NCBI GenBank assembly: GCA_020200135.1
Contig: JAIVJI010000074.1
Span: forward strand, 1-64,000
Direction: 5' to 3'
Length of the DNA: 64,000 bases
From: Acidobacteriota bacterium
GTDB lineage: Bacteria; Acidobacteriota; Blastocatellia; Pyrinomonadales; Pyrinomonadaceae
Both the position numbers and the translations under genes were made by a program. Positions 8,001 to 15,278 of the stretch are shown here, piece by piece; the stretch's first letter is position 1, and the number at the start of each line of letters is the position of its first letter. Under the pieces are notes generated by a model. The model was not told the DNA's origin, ran no database searches, and saw only the letters and a list, made by a program, of their open reading frames with translations.

Positions 8001-8800
8001 GGGGGGCTCCTTTGCGTAGGTTGCGTGGAAGATTTTCATCGGGATGCCAGGGGGCAGGCTGAAGCGGCGGCCCGAACCGCCCCCCTGATGTGCGTCGGTA
8101 CGGCGCGGAACTCTATGCCCGACGGCGCACCACAGTCAAGGACTTTAAGCGGCGGGCGATGATGACCTGTACCGACATCATCAAAAGTGAGGGAGATCTA
8201 AACGTAATGATCATTAACCGGCGTGATAATGAAAAAGACGCCCGTAAAGAGCGCCTGACCCCAAGATGTTGTGTCCACATAGGCGTATGACTCCCGGCCA
8301 TAACGCCCCGTTTTTCAACTTCCCATCAATCCGCGTCCGACCACAATAAGTAGTAGCACCAAAGCATAATTGCATCGCGGCTGAGCACCTCGGCAAAGCG
8401 CCCCTACAACCAAGCTCAGCAGACGCAAATGGGCGCCTCATCAGGGCGCCCATTATCTTACCGCGTAGTTGAGCAGGACGTTATAACTGTATTGTCCCAT
8501 TCATCAGTATAACATGCAGAGAAACATTAAGGTTTCCACATGGCAGGGGAGGTCAAAGTTTAACTGTAATGTCCCGTTCGTTTTTATTAGAGTCACTTTC
8601 TAGAAGTGGTTTTGCTGTTGGCAGGGAAGAGGAGTGTTTAGAGTTATAGTACGGAAAGGACAACATGTTGCAAAATATATCTGCAACATCCATGGTATAG
8701 ACCTGATTGCTACAATTTATTTTCTACTTTAGGAATTGCGCGGCGACTCGCAAGCCGATTAGAGTCGGTCATTCGTGCTGATCGGGTTCGTTTACGCTTA
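8001..8800. other. 800-base gap, lower GC, no clear gene
   Basis: Only short frames without protein character are present. A hairpin gggcgcc/ggcgccc lies at about 8430-8450. Two near-identical direct repeats at 8484 and 8561 are listed separately. GC is visibly lower than in the rest of the window, especially 8460-8750. This suggests acquired DNA or the end of a mobile element. Confidence 0.45.
8484..8579. repeat. Two 19-base direct near-repeats
   Basis: taactgtattgtcccattc (8484-8502) and taactgtaatgtcccgttc (8561-8579) differ at two positions and are 77 bases apart. Spaced direct copies ending in tgtccc(a/g)ttc resemble multiple transposase-binding sites at the ends of IS21/Tn7-like elements. 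No such transposase gene is in the window. Confidence 0.45.
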
Positions 8801-8801
8801 G

Positions 8802-9125
8802 CCATTCGAGGCGATCTGGAACGGGGCGGATTGGCGCTATGGACTGCTGCTCGGCGCGGCGCGCCGGGTCGTGGGCGGCACGACGCCCGTCTTCACACAA
8901 CTGCTGAGCCGATCCATGAAGGGGAGCGTCATGCCGCCGCTGAAGCTGTGTGCGAACGGCGACCGGAGTTTTTTCCTGATCTTTCTGGTCGGTCATCTCA
9001 TCTTCTGCGCCGTCACGGGAGCGCTGTACGGCCTGCAGGGTGCATTAGACGGACCTCGAGGCGAGATTTGGTTTTGCGACTCACGCGCGGAAGGAGGAGG
9101 CGATGAGCATGAGAAACACGGGTAA
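8802..9125 (+). pseudogene. Fragment of a membrane protein
   Basis: The frame opens after a stop at 8799-8801 and reads WRYGLLLGAARRVVGGTTPVF, later MPPLKLCANGDRSFFLIFLVGHLIFC and AVTGALYGLQGAL. One clear membrane helix is visible near the end, and the start has protein character, but no start codon is available and the 5' side is closed. It overlaps the start of the next gene by 23 bases in another frame. It is most likely a 5'-truncated leftover of an inner-membrane protein; I cannot name the family. Confidence 0.35.
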
Positions 9126-10134
9126 TCCGGGTGGTGATAGAAAAGGCGTAGCTACTTACCTGCCGAAAGAAGAGAGTGGAAACTCATTCCCGCCAGACTA
9201 TACGGCTCTACTCGTGATCGACCCGGTAAACGACTTCCTCTCTGAAGGAGGCGCTGATTGGGAGATGACCAAGACCACAGTCGAGATGAACGACGTGATC
9301 GGTCACCTGAGACGCGCCATCGGAGGCGCACGCGAGCGCGGCATCCACGTCCTGTTCGGTCCTATGGCTTACACGGAAGAAGATTACGCCGATGAGCGGT
9401 TGCACCGTCGCAGCGGCATCAACCGTTACATGTTCGAGAAGAAGATGTTCCTGGCGGGCAGTTGGGGCACAGACTTCCACCCCGACTTACAACCCCAAGA
9501 AGGCGACACGGTGCTGCTGCCGCACAAGAGCTGTGACGTGTTCGAGACAGACTTGCCCATCCATCTCCGGCAGAGAAGAATCACTCATCTGGTTATCGCC
9601 GGGATGACCGCCAATCTATGCTGCGAATCTACGGGTCGGCACGCGATGGAGAAGGGCTTTGACGTGACTTTTCTCTCCGACGCCATCGGGGCGGACAACA
9701 TCCCGGCGTACGAGGCGGCGATCCGCATCAACTTCCCGCTGATTGCCAACGCCGTCATCACGGTCGATGAATTTTTAGCCGCTGTGAACTCTTCGGACAC
9801 AGAGCAGATTGCCGTGCGAGTGGGTGACACGGTTCGTGGTTCGGATCACGGAGAGATCGGCACTGTCGAGAGGATAATGGAAGCGACGGAGGAGACGGAG
9901 GGCTGCCTGCTCGTGCCGAGCGGGCTGATCTTCAAGACAGACACTTATATCCCGCTGGATGCGGTGACGAAGCGCGCCGGCACGGATGTGTTCATTAACA
10001 TCCCGAAGCTGCTCTTGGGAGAGATGTCTTGGAGTGAGCCTCCTTCACGAACAGACCGGCAGGCAAAGCTTGGTCCTCGCGCTACGGAGGTGGAGAAGCT
10101 GTACGGCTCACGCTCCCCATCAATTCAGGAGTGA
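9103..10134 (+). CDS. Isochorismatase-like cysteine hydrolase with C-terminal PRC-barrel-like extension
   Basis: ATG 9103 follows a very strong ribosome-binding site (GGAGGAGG); the product has 343 residues. Residues ~34-225 are an isochorismatase-fold domain with the expected Asp-Lys-Cys triad: D40 in LLVIDPVNDF, K142 in LPHKSCDVFETD, C173 in GMTANLCCEST. Family members hydrolyse amides, imides or enol ethers in the cytoplasm. Residues ~236-310 form a second small beta-rich domain (VRVGDTVRGSDHGEIGTVER), resembling PRC-barrel or DUF2171 proteins. That pairing is unusual for this family, whose members normally stop near 200-230 residues. It is the first gene of a plus-strand set that includes two selenoprotein candidates, a nitrilase-like enzyme and an NDT-like protein, so it may act on the same nitrogen-containing compound. 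Confidence 0.8.
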   Translation: MSMRNTGNPGGDRKGVATYLPKEESGNSFPPDYTALLVIDPVNDFLSEGGADWEMTKTTVEMNDVIGHLRRAIGGARERGIHVLFGPMAYTEEDYADERLHRRSGINRYMFEKKMFLAGSWGTDFHPDLQPQEGDTVLLPHKSCDVFETDLPIHLRQRRITHLVIAGMTANLCCESTGRHAMEKGFDVTFLSDAIGADNIPAYEAAIRINFPLIANAVITVDEFLAAVNSSDTEQIAVRVGDTVRGSDHGEIGTVERIMEATEETEGCLLVPSGLIFKTDTYIPLDAVTKRAGTDVFINIPKLLLGEMSWSEPPSRTDRQAKLGPRATEVEKLYGSRSPSIQE

Positions 10135-10225
10135 TCCACTTCATGGATATTCCAGCTAAGAAGTTAAATATCGCACCCATAGCTGGTACGGTTGCTCTTC
10201 AGCTTATTGAACTAAGGATGATCTC

Positions 10226-10819
10226 ATGAAACGACACATTACCAGATCACTGGTTCTTATTATCATTGGCCTTGCAGTCGCAGTCCTGCCCCAGCCTGGG
10301 GGCGCTCAAACGGCTGAGGTTGCTACGCGCACCTCGCCCGTCCAAGTGGGCGAGATGGCTCCTGACTTCACGCTGGAGGATCAGCAGGGACGTAAGGTAA
10401 CGCTGTCATCAGCGCGCGGCAAAATGCCTACAGTGCTTGTCTTCTACCGAGGCTACTGGTGACCCCATTGTGCTCGGCAGTTAGCCGAATTGCGCTCACT
10501 CTTAGGTCCGAAAGAAAAGGTGCGCCTCTATGCCATCAGCATCGACCACCGGGCTGAAAGCGAGCAGCTCGCTGCAAAGATTGCATCTGACGGGCGCGGT
10601 GCAGTCACGTTCCCACTGCTGTCCGACCCAGGTCACCGAACGATCGATGCCTACGGACTGCTCGATCCTGCTTACAAAGGAAAGGACGTGGAGGGAATTC
10701 CGCACCCAGCTGTTTATGTGATCGATAAAAGAGGGCGAGTGACGTGGGCGAAGGTCGAGTCAGATTATAGAAAGCGACCAGCACTCAAAGAAATTCGTGT
10801 TGTGCTTGGTGCACTGTAG
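10226..10819 (+). CDS. Peroxiredoxin-like selenoprotein, UGA at the peroxidatic position (exported)
   Basis: The frame runs from ATG 10226 (preceded by aaggatga) to 10819 and is interrupted only by TGA at 10460-10462. Both sides are in the same frame and together make one 197-residue AhpC/TSA-type thioredoxin fold. Residues 1-28 are a signal peptide. VGEMAPDFTLEDQQGRKVTL is the usual family start. The active site reads YRGYW-UGA-PHCARQLAEL, where Cys homologues have W-C-P-x-C, so the UGA replaces residue 79 and C82 is the partner. The rest (YAISIDHRAESEQL, PLLSDPGHRTIDAYGL, HPAVYVIDKRGRV) is complete and undamaged. Sec79 would make it a peroxidase or thiol oxidoreductase. Members of the peroxiredoxin-like group with UxxC are known selenoproteins. 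A nonsense mutation is the alternative, but the position and downstream hairpin argue against it. Confidence 0.85.
10471..10494 (+). promoter_or_regulatory. Candidate bacterial SECIS element of the peroxiredoxin gene
   Basis: After TGA 10460-10462 a perfect five-base stem TCGGC (10474-10478) / GCCGA (10484-10488) closes the loop AGTTA. Below an att bulge, TGC (10471-10473) can pair with GCG (10492-10494). Sixteen bases separate the TGA from the loop, and the loop has G in its second position. Both fit the known rule for bacterial SECIS hairpins bound by SelB. Confidence 0.65.
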
Positions 10820-10927
10820 TGATAACTGCAGTAGTGAAACGGCAAAAGATACATCCTGATCTCGGAGAGATGTTGCGAGCAGCAGTTCACTGAGCTTGTA
10901 CGAACTACAAGGAGGGGAACTCGCCTT

Positions 10928-11218
10928 ATGTCACTTCAGTATCTGAAAGAGGCGGTGGCGAACAACGACACGGAGAAGCTGATCCGGTACGTGCGGCTTC
11001 ATCTCGGTGACGGCAACGAAGCCGCCGGGCGTAAGGAGATCGACAAGGCGTGGACGGAAGCTCTCAAGCTGCTGCTCGACGTGCCGGAGACCGACCGCGA
11101 GTTCATCCTGAAGACCCTGGAAGAGAGGGACGCGGCGTCGCTAGCTCATCTTTTTTTCCATCTGCACTTCTATTTCGTCAAACGTTCAGGAGAATGGATT
11201 CATGACGGCACACTCTGA
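10928..11218 (+). CDS. Small protein of unknown function, 96 residues
   Basis: ATG 10928 has a strong ribosome-binding site (AAGGAGGGG). The sequence is helical and charged (LQYLKEAVANNDTEKLIRYV, then RKEIDKAWTEALKLLLDVPET) and ends in an aromatic helix (LAHLFFHLHFYFVKR). It has no signal peptide and no cysteine. Its last 17 bases overlap the start of the PrdB-like selenoprotein gene, which suggests translational coupling and a linked role, for example as a subunit or chaperone of that protein. I do not recognise the family. Confidence 0.6.
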   Translation: MSLQYLKEAVANNDTEKLIRYVRLHLGDGNEAAGRKEIDKAWTEALKLLLDVPETDREFILKTLEERDAASLAHLFFHLHFYFVKRSGEWIHDGTL

Positions 11219-12044
11219 CGAAACCAAACAACTGCGCCCGGGGCTGTGGGAGACGGTCAACGAGCGGTATCCCGGCTCGATGATCACGAAGAGCGACTTC
11301 GTCCCCTTAGCCTCTTTGAGGAAGCCTCTATCCGAATCGCGCCTGACCTTCGTTAGCTCTGCGGGCGTGCAGCCGGTAGGCACGATGCCCTTCGACGTCG
11401 TGCATCCGGTGGGAGATTACAGCTTCCGCCGCGTCCCCTCCGACTCAAACCCGTCCGATTTGGAGATACATCAGATCAAGTATCCGACGAACGGCGCGAC
11501 GAAAGACCTGAACGTGATCTTCCCCGTCGAGCGGTTGCGAGAGCTGGCAACAGAAGGCGTGATCGGCGGGCTGACCAGGAACTTCTTCTCCTTCATCGGC
11601 TACAACATGGACCCGGAGAGGTTGGAACGCACGCTCGCGGAGGGCATAGCGGAGGCCGTCGTCGCGGACGGCGCCGATGTCGCGCTCCTCGCCCCCGCTT
11701 GACCGATATGACATCAGTCCGTCGCGCTCGTGCAGCGCGCAATAGAGCAAAGAGGAATACCCACCGTCTCCGTCACTGTCGCTCTGGACGTCACGCAGCA
11801 CTGTAAGCCGCCGCGCGCCGTGTTCGTCCCGTTCATGATGGGGCACCACTTCGGCGTGCCTTTTCATAGAGAGTTGCAGCGGCGGATCATCCTCGGAGCG
11901 CTCGATCATCTGGTGAAGGCTGAACGGAGCGGCGAAGTAAAACACCTGCCCATCACGTGGGCGCAGGCGCGCAGGGAAGGTAAAGCGATTGAAGAAGGAA
12001 CGGGGAGGGACGTGAGGGCTTTAGCAAGGGGTGAGAATGACTGA
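11202..12044 (+). CDS. PrdB/GrdB-family selenoprotein with two in-frame UGA codons (U-P-I-U)
   Basis: The frame from ATG 11202 to 12044 encodes 280 residues if TGA 11700-11702 and TGA 11709-11711 are read as selenocysteine (Sec167 and Sec170). Before them lies the family's N-terminal part (FDVVHPVGDYSFRRVPSD, SDLEIHQIKYP, VIFPVERLRELATEGVIGG, DGADVALLAPA). After them, in the same frame, is HQSVALVQRAIEQRGIPTVSVT, then KPPRAVFVPFMMGHHFGVP. Cys relatives have C-P-x-C-H-Q-[ST]-V at this place, so both thiol positions of the CxxC are UGA. D-proline reductase PrdB and glycine-reductase GrdB proteins belong to this family; most relatives outside amino-acid fermenters have no assigned substrate. It overlaps its neighbours on both sides (17 and 8 bases), as a translated operon gene should. 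Two separate stops exactly on the motif are very unlikely as decay. Confidence 0.88.
11723..11739 (+). promoter_or_regulatory. Candidate SECIS element of the PrdB-like gene
   Basis: A perfect six-base stem CGCGCT (11723-11728) / AGCGCG (11734-11739) closes the loop CGTGC. Seventeen bases separate the loop from the second TGA and 26 from the first, so one hairpin could serve both codons. As in the peroxiredoxin gene, the loop has five bases with G second. Confidence 0.6.
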
Positions 12045-12975
12045 GAGGATCAAGGTAGCCGTCGTCCAAGCCAGCCCGGTGTTCATGGACCTCGAAGCAA
12101 GCCTCACGAAAGCTGTTGGGCTGATCGGGCAGGCTGCGGAGGCGGGCGCCAATCTCGTCGCTTTAGGCGAGACGTGGCTGCCCGGCTACCCCGCCTGGCT
12201 CGACCATTGTCCCGGCGCGGCCCTCTGGAACCACGAGCCGACCAAGCGGGTCTTCGCACGGCTCCGCCGAAACAGTGTGGTTGTGCCGGGCAGGGAAACG
12301 GAGCGGCTCGGCGAGGTGGCCCGCGAGTACAATCTGGTTCTGGTGATCGGCATCAACGAGCGGGTGGCGCACGGACCCGGCAACGGCACGCTCTACAACA
12401 GCCTGCTCACGTTCGGCGCGGACGGGCGGCTCCTAAACCACCACCGGAAACTGGTGCCGACCTACACTGAGCGCCTCGTCTGGGGGCAGGGCGACGCTGC
12501 GGGTCTCGAAGCCGTGGAGACGCCGCTGGGGCGGGTCGGCGCTTTAGTCTGCTGGGAGCACTGGATGCCGCTCGCCAGGCAGGCACTCCACGTCTCGGGC
12601 GAGCACGTCCATGTGGCGGTCTGGCCGGCCGTGCACGAGATGCACCAGATCGCCAGCCGCCACTACGCGTTCGAGGCGAGGTGCTTCGTGCTCGCGGCAG
12701 GTCTGATCATGCGTGTGAGTGACTTGCCTCACGAGCTCGACACGCCTGCGAATTTCGCCGGGAGACCTGATGATCTGCTGCTGCGCGGCGGGAGCGCTAT
12801 CATTGGCCCAGACGGGCAATATGTCGCCGGACCTGTTTTCGACGAGGAGACGATCTTAACCGCAGAGCTCGACTTGTCGCAGATCGATAAAGAGAAGATG
12901 GCGCTCGACGTTTCGGGACACTACCACCGCCCGGACGTGTTCGACCTCGGCATAAAGAGAAGCTCTCGCGGGTAA
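12037..12975 (+). CDS. Nitrilase-superfamily carbon-nitrogen hydrolase
   Basis: ATG 12037 is preferred over GTG 12031 because AAGGGG lies seven to eight bases before it; it overlaps the end of the selenoprotein gene by eight bases. The 312 residues carry the full Glu-Lys-Cys triad: E45 in LVALGETWLPGYP, K138 in NHHRKLVPTYTERLVWGQGD, C172 in GALVCWEHWMPLAR. The spacing and the CWEHW motif are those of the aliphatic nitrilase/cyanide hydratase branch, which converts nitriles to acids or amides. The protein is cytoplasmic. Its place between a selenoprotein and a nucleosidase-like gene suggests a nitrile or amide substrate handled by the whole set; the substrate itself is not visible. Confidence 0.85.
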   Translation: MTERIKVAVVQASPVFMDLEASLTKAVGLIGQAAEAGANLVALGETWLPGYPAWLDHCPGAALWNHEPTKRVFARLRRNSVVVPGRETERLGEVAREYNLVLVIGINERVAHGPGNGTLYNSLLTFGADGRLLNHHRKLVPTYTERLVWGQGDAAGLEAVETPLGRVGALVCWEHWMPLARQALHVSGEHVHVAVWPAVHEMHQIASRHYAFEARCFVLAAGLIMRVSDLPHELDTPANFAGRPDDLLLRGGSAIIGPDGQYVAGPVFDEETILTAELDLSQIDKEKMALDVSGHYHRPDVFDLGIKRSSRG

Positions 12976-12977
12976 AG

Positions 12978-13442
12978 ATGCGGGACGGGCCGGCTTTGGT
13001 AAGAGGATTACCCAGTTTGTCAGAGAAGGTTGTTTATCTGAGCGGCGCGATGCTGGGATGCACGGACGAGGAGTGTCGTGACTGGCGCGAGTATGCCAAG
13101 CAGCACCTGCGGTGCGCCACCCGCGACCCGGTGGCGCTGCGTGATTACCGTGGTCGGGAGATGGAAGGCATGACCGACATGGTCGAGAATGATAAGGCCG
13201 ACATCGACGCCTCCGACATCCTCTTGGTTAACTTCGTCAAGCCCAGCGTCGGGACCAGCATGGAGGTGCTCTATGCTTGGGAGCGAGGTAAAACGATCAT
13301 CCTGGTCGCCCCGCAGGATGTCGTCGTCAGTCCATGGCTCGTTTATCATAGCCACCATCTTTCCCACACGGTCGATGACGCGGTCGCGCACATCAACCGG
13401 ACGAGCTGGAAAGGAACAACTCCATATTCCGGTCGAAAGTGA
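12978..13442 (+). CDS. Nucleoside 2-deoxyribosyltransferase-like protein
   Basis: It starts three bases after the nitrilase stop and has 154 residues. VVYLSGAMLGC near residue 18 matches the first strand and glycine loop of the NDT fold. A central NDKADIDASDILLVNF and SVGTSMEVLYAWERGKTIILV hold the conserved Asp and the Gly-Thr-x-x-E motif, whose Glu is the nucleophile in true transferases. The end (VYHSHHLSHTVDDAVAHI) is typical of the short uncharacterised branch. Proteins of this fold cleave or swap N-glycosidic bonds. The start could be later (near the LSEKVVYL segment). It closes the operon; no gene follows for about 570 bases. Confidence 0.75.
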   Translation: MRDGPALVRGLPSLSEKVVYLSGAMLGCTDEECRDWREYAKQHLRCATRDPVALRDYRGREMEGMTDMVENDKADIDASDILLVNFVKPSVGTSMEVLYAWERGKTIILVAPQDVVVSPWLVYHSHHLSHTVDDAVAHINRTSWKGTTPYSGRK

Positions 13443-13939
13443 CAACGATTCCACTTCCAACCTAAGACGCAATTTTCCGGTCGTCGAATGTGCGTCCTCA
13501 GGAATTATGGGAGGGTCGTGGTAATACGTTCGATGAGAACTTCTCTACCTGCCCGATCAAGGTATGGTTTAGTCTTATTTGGCGGCTAACTTACGCGAGT
13601 GACGCACGAACTGACGAGATTTACGCTCCGAAATTCTAGACCGCCTGTAATAGCGGTTTAGCTGGTGCATTTGACTAGCTTGGCACTCTAAATCAAGCGC
13701 CCTGCTTCTCTATAGCCATAACGCTATTATGCGAGGCGGATTTGACAATTGGCAGGCAAGAAATTAAGGTTTTAATTTGAGCTGGCGCATCCGCTATATG
13801 GCGCCTGGATCGATGATGAATCAACCGAACAGCACCTACCGCTACTATCGGTACTACTCGCTCTCCGCGCGGAGGGACGGGGTGGTAGCGGACTGTCCGG
13901 GCGCGCCGGTGTAGCGGCACGCGAGACAAAATTCCCGGT
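13443..13939. other. Gap without a supported gene
   Basis: GC is lower than in neighbouring genes. A 38-codon frame at 13798-13914 (rich in Tyr and Arg, RYYRYYSLS) has no ribosome-binding site and I do not accept it as a gene. No promoter is certain. The terminator at 13940 closes the gap. Confidence 0.4.
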
Positions 13940-13991
13940 AACCGGCCACTTTCCTTTCGTAAGCGGAAGGAAAGTGGCCGGTTCTTTTTTT
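13940..13991 (+). terminator. Strong rho-independent terminator
   Basis: Perfect 17-base arms aaccggccactttcctt (13940-13956) and aaggaaagtggccggtt (13967-13983) are followed by cttttttt. It separates the selenoprotein gene set from the phenylalanine hydroxylase gene. It lies only 29 bases before that gene's ATG, so it could alternatively act as a leader attenuator for it. Confidence 0.8.
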
Positions 13992-14019
13992 GCCGTTAGC
14001 TGTAAGGAGTTGTTGAATC

Positions 14020-14916
14020 ATGCAAGCCGACCAGTCACTCTTACTCGACCACACCGACGCGCGCATGGTCATCGCCGACGTGCACGATCCGATCATGGAT
14101 CGGAACGCCGTCGTCGAACTCGACCCCGACCACCCCGGCTTCCGCGACGCGCCGTACCGCGCGCGGCGCAACCGGATCGCCCGGCTGGCCCTGGAATACA
14201 AACCGGGCAAGCCCCTGCCGGACGCCCCTTACACCCCGGAAGAGCACCGCGTCTGGCGGTCGGTCCGGGATGCACTCGAACCGGCACACGAGCGGTACGC
14301 CTGCGCCGAATACCTGGAGTGCGTCAGGAGGCTCGGCCTGCCGCGCGACCGCATACCACAGCTGCGGGAGGTGTCCGGGAAGGTCGAGTCTTTAAGTGGA
14401 TTCCGGCTGGAGCCGGTGGCCGGGCTGGTCGAGCCGCGCGTCTTCTTGGAGTCGTTGGCTGAAGGCGTCTTCCTTTCCACCCAGTACATCCGCCACCACT
14501 CCGCCCCCTTCTACACGCCCGAGCCAGACGTGGTGCACGAGGTGCTCGGCCACGCCGTGACACTGGCCAGCGAGCGTTTCGCCGAACTCAACCGGCTGGT
14601 GGGCGAGGCCGTCAGGCGCACGGCGTCGCCCGACTCCCTCGAGAGGTTGTCGCGGGTCTACTGGTTCACGGTTGAATTCGGCGTCCTACGTGAAGGAGGG
14701 GAGATCAAGGCGTACGGGACGGGGCTGCTATCCTCGGCCGGCGAACTTGAGGTGATGCGGTTAGCCAAACTGCGCCCGCTCGACCTGGAAGCCGCGTCCC
14801 GTCAGGGGTACGACCCGACTCACTACCAGCCGGTGCTCTTCTGCGCCGATTCGTTCGAGGCGATGTTCGCGATGTTGCGCGAGTTCCTTCTGAGGTGGGA
14901 GCGACGACAGCTGTGA
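14020..14916 (+). CDS. phhA: Phenylalanine-4-hydroxylase
   Basis: The product has 298 residues and begins after taaggag, ten bases before the ATG. The catalytic core is complete: TPEPDVVHEVLGHA gives the iron ligands H173 and H178, and YWFTVEFGVLREGGEIKAYG gives E219. The region SGFRLEPVAGLVEPRVFLESLAEGVF is the pterin-binding segment of bacterial monomeric enzymes, which have similar length. It oxidises phenylalanine to tyrosine with tetrahydropterin, O2 and Fe(II) in the cytoplasm. The terminator at 13940 insulates it from the upstream set, and downstream only IS debris follows, so it probably stands alone. No ACT regulatory domain is present, as usual in bacteria. Confidence 0.92.
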   Translation: MQADQSLLLDHTDARMVIADVHDPIMDRNAVVELDPDHPGFRDAPYRARRNRIARLALEYKPGKPLPDAPYTPEEHRVWRSVRDALEPAHERYACAEYLECVRRLGLPRDRIPQLREVSGKVESLSGFRLEPVAGLVEPRVFLESLAEGVFLSTQYIRHHSAPFYTPEPDVVHEVLGHAVTLASERFAELNRLVGEAVRRTASPDSLERLSRVYWFTVEFGVLREGGEIKAYGTGLLSSAGELEVMRLAKLRPLDLEAASRQGYDPTHYQPVLFCADSFEAMFAMLREFLLRWERRQL

Positions 14917-14956
14917 GTAGACGTGATCTCTGCATAGCTTCCTCCTACCAGTGTGA

Positions 14957-15208
14957 TCAAGAAGTCCCATTGAGGAGGTGGCCGAGGAGTGCGGGGCGCG
15001 AGTCATCTGGCTGGCGCCGTACTCGCCGGACTTCTCGCCGATAGAGTTGATGTGGTCGAAGATCAAGACGGCGATGCGCGCGGCGAAAGCCAGGACGCGC
15101 GAGGAGTTGGAGCGGGCGTTGACGGCGGCGCTCGCACTCGTCACCGCATCAGATTGCCGCGGCTGGTTCACGCATTGCGGCTATCAGGTCACATCCAATC
15201 GCAATTAG
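14957..15208 (+). pseudogene. IS630-type transposase C-terminal remnant
   Basis: The frame contains ARVIWLAPYSPDFSPIELMWSKIK, in pieces, which is the third catalytic-acid region of IS630/Tc1-like DDE transposases (PPYSPDxNPIExxW), followed by the usual C-terminal helix with REELERALTAAL. The first two catalytic acids and the DNA-binding domain are missing. It is a dead fragment 40 bases after phhA. Confidence 0.75.
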
Positions 15209-15211
15209 CTA

Positions 15212-15273
15212 TAAGTTGACAACACCCGTGCGCCGCAGGTCGTGGAACGTGAGGTCGTCGATGCCGGCGGGCG
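15212..15273 (-). pseudogene. Tyrosine integrase scrap (HxxR box)
   Basis: The minus strand reads PAGIDDLTFHDLRRTGVV, the conserved H-x-x-R box of phage-type integrases, and nothing else of the gene remains. It lies against the end of the DapA-family gene. A homologous box is present in the integrase remnant at 4459-4930. Confidence 0.65.
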
Positions 15274-15278
15274 TTGAA

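Noticed and set aside
8430-8451. Hairpin gggcgcc/ggcgccc as a terminator
   Set aside because: No T-run follows on either strand and no gene ends nearby.
10460-10462. Peroxiredoxin TGA as a simple nonsense mutation
   Set aside because: It falls exactly on the catalytic Cys, the rest of the gene is undamaged, a SECIS-like hairpin follows, and a neighbouring gene shows two more UGA codons on its redox motif.
13798-13914. 38-codon plus-strand frame rich in Tyr/Arg
   Set aside because: No ribosome-binding site, no relatives that I recognise, and it lies in low-information sequence before a terminator.
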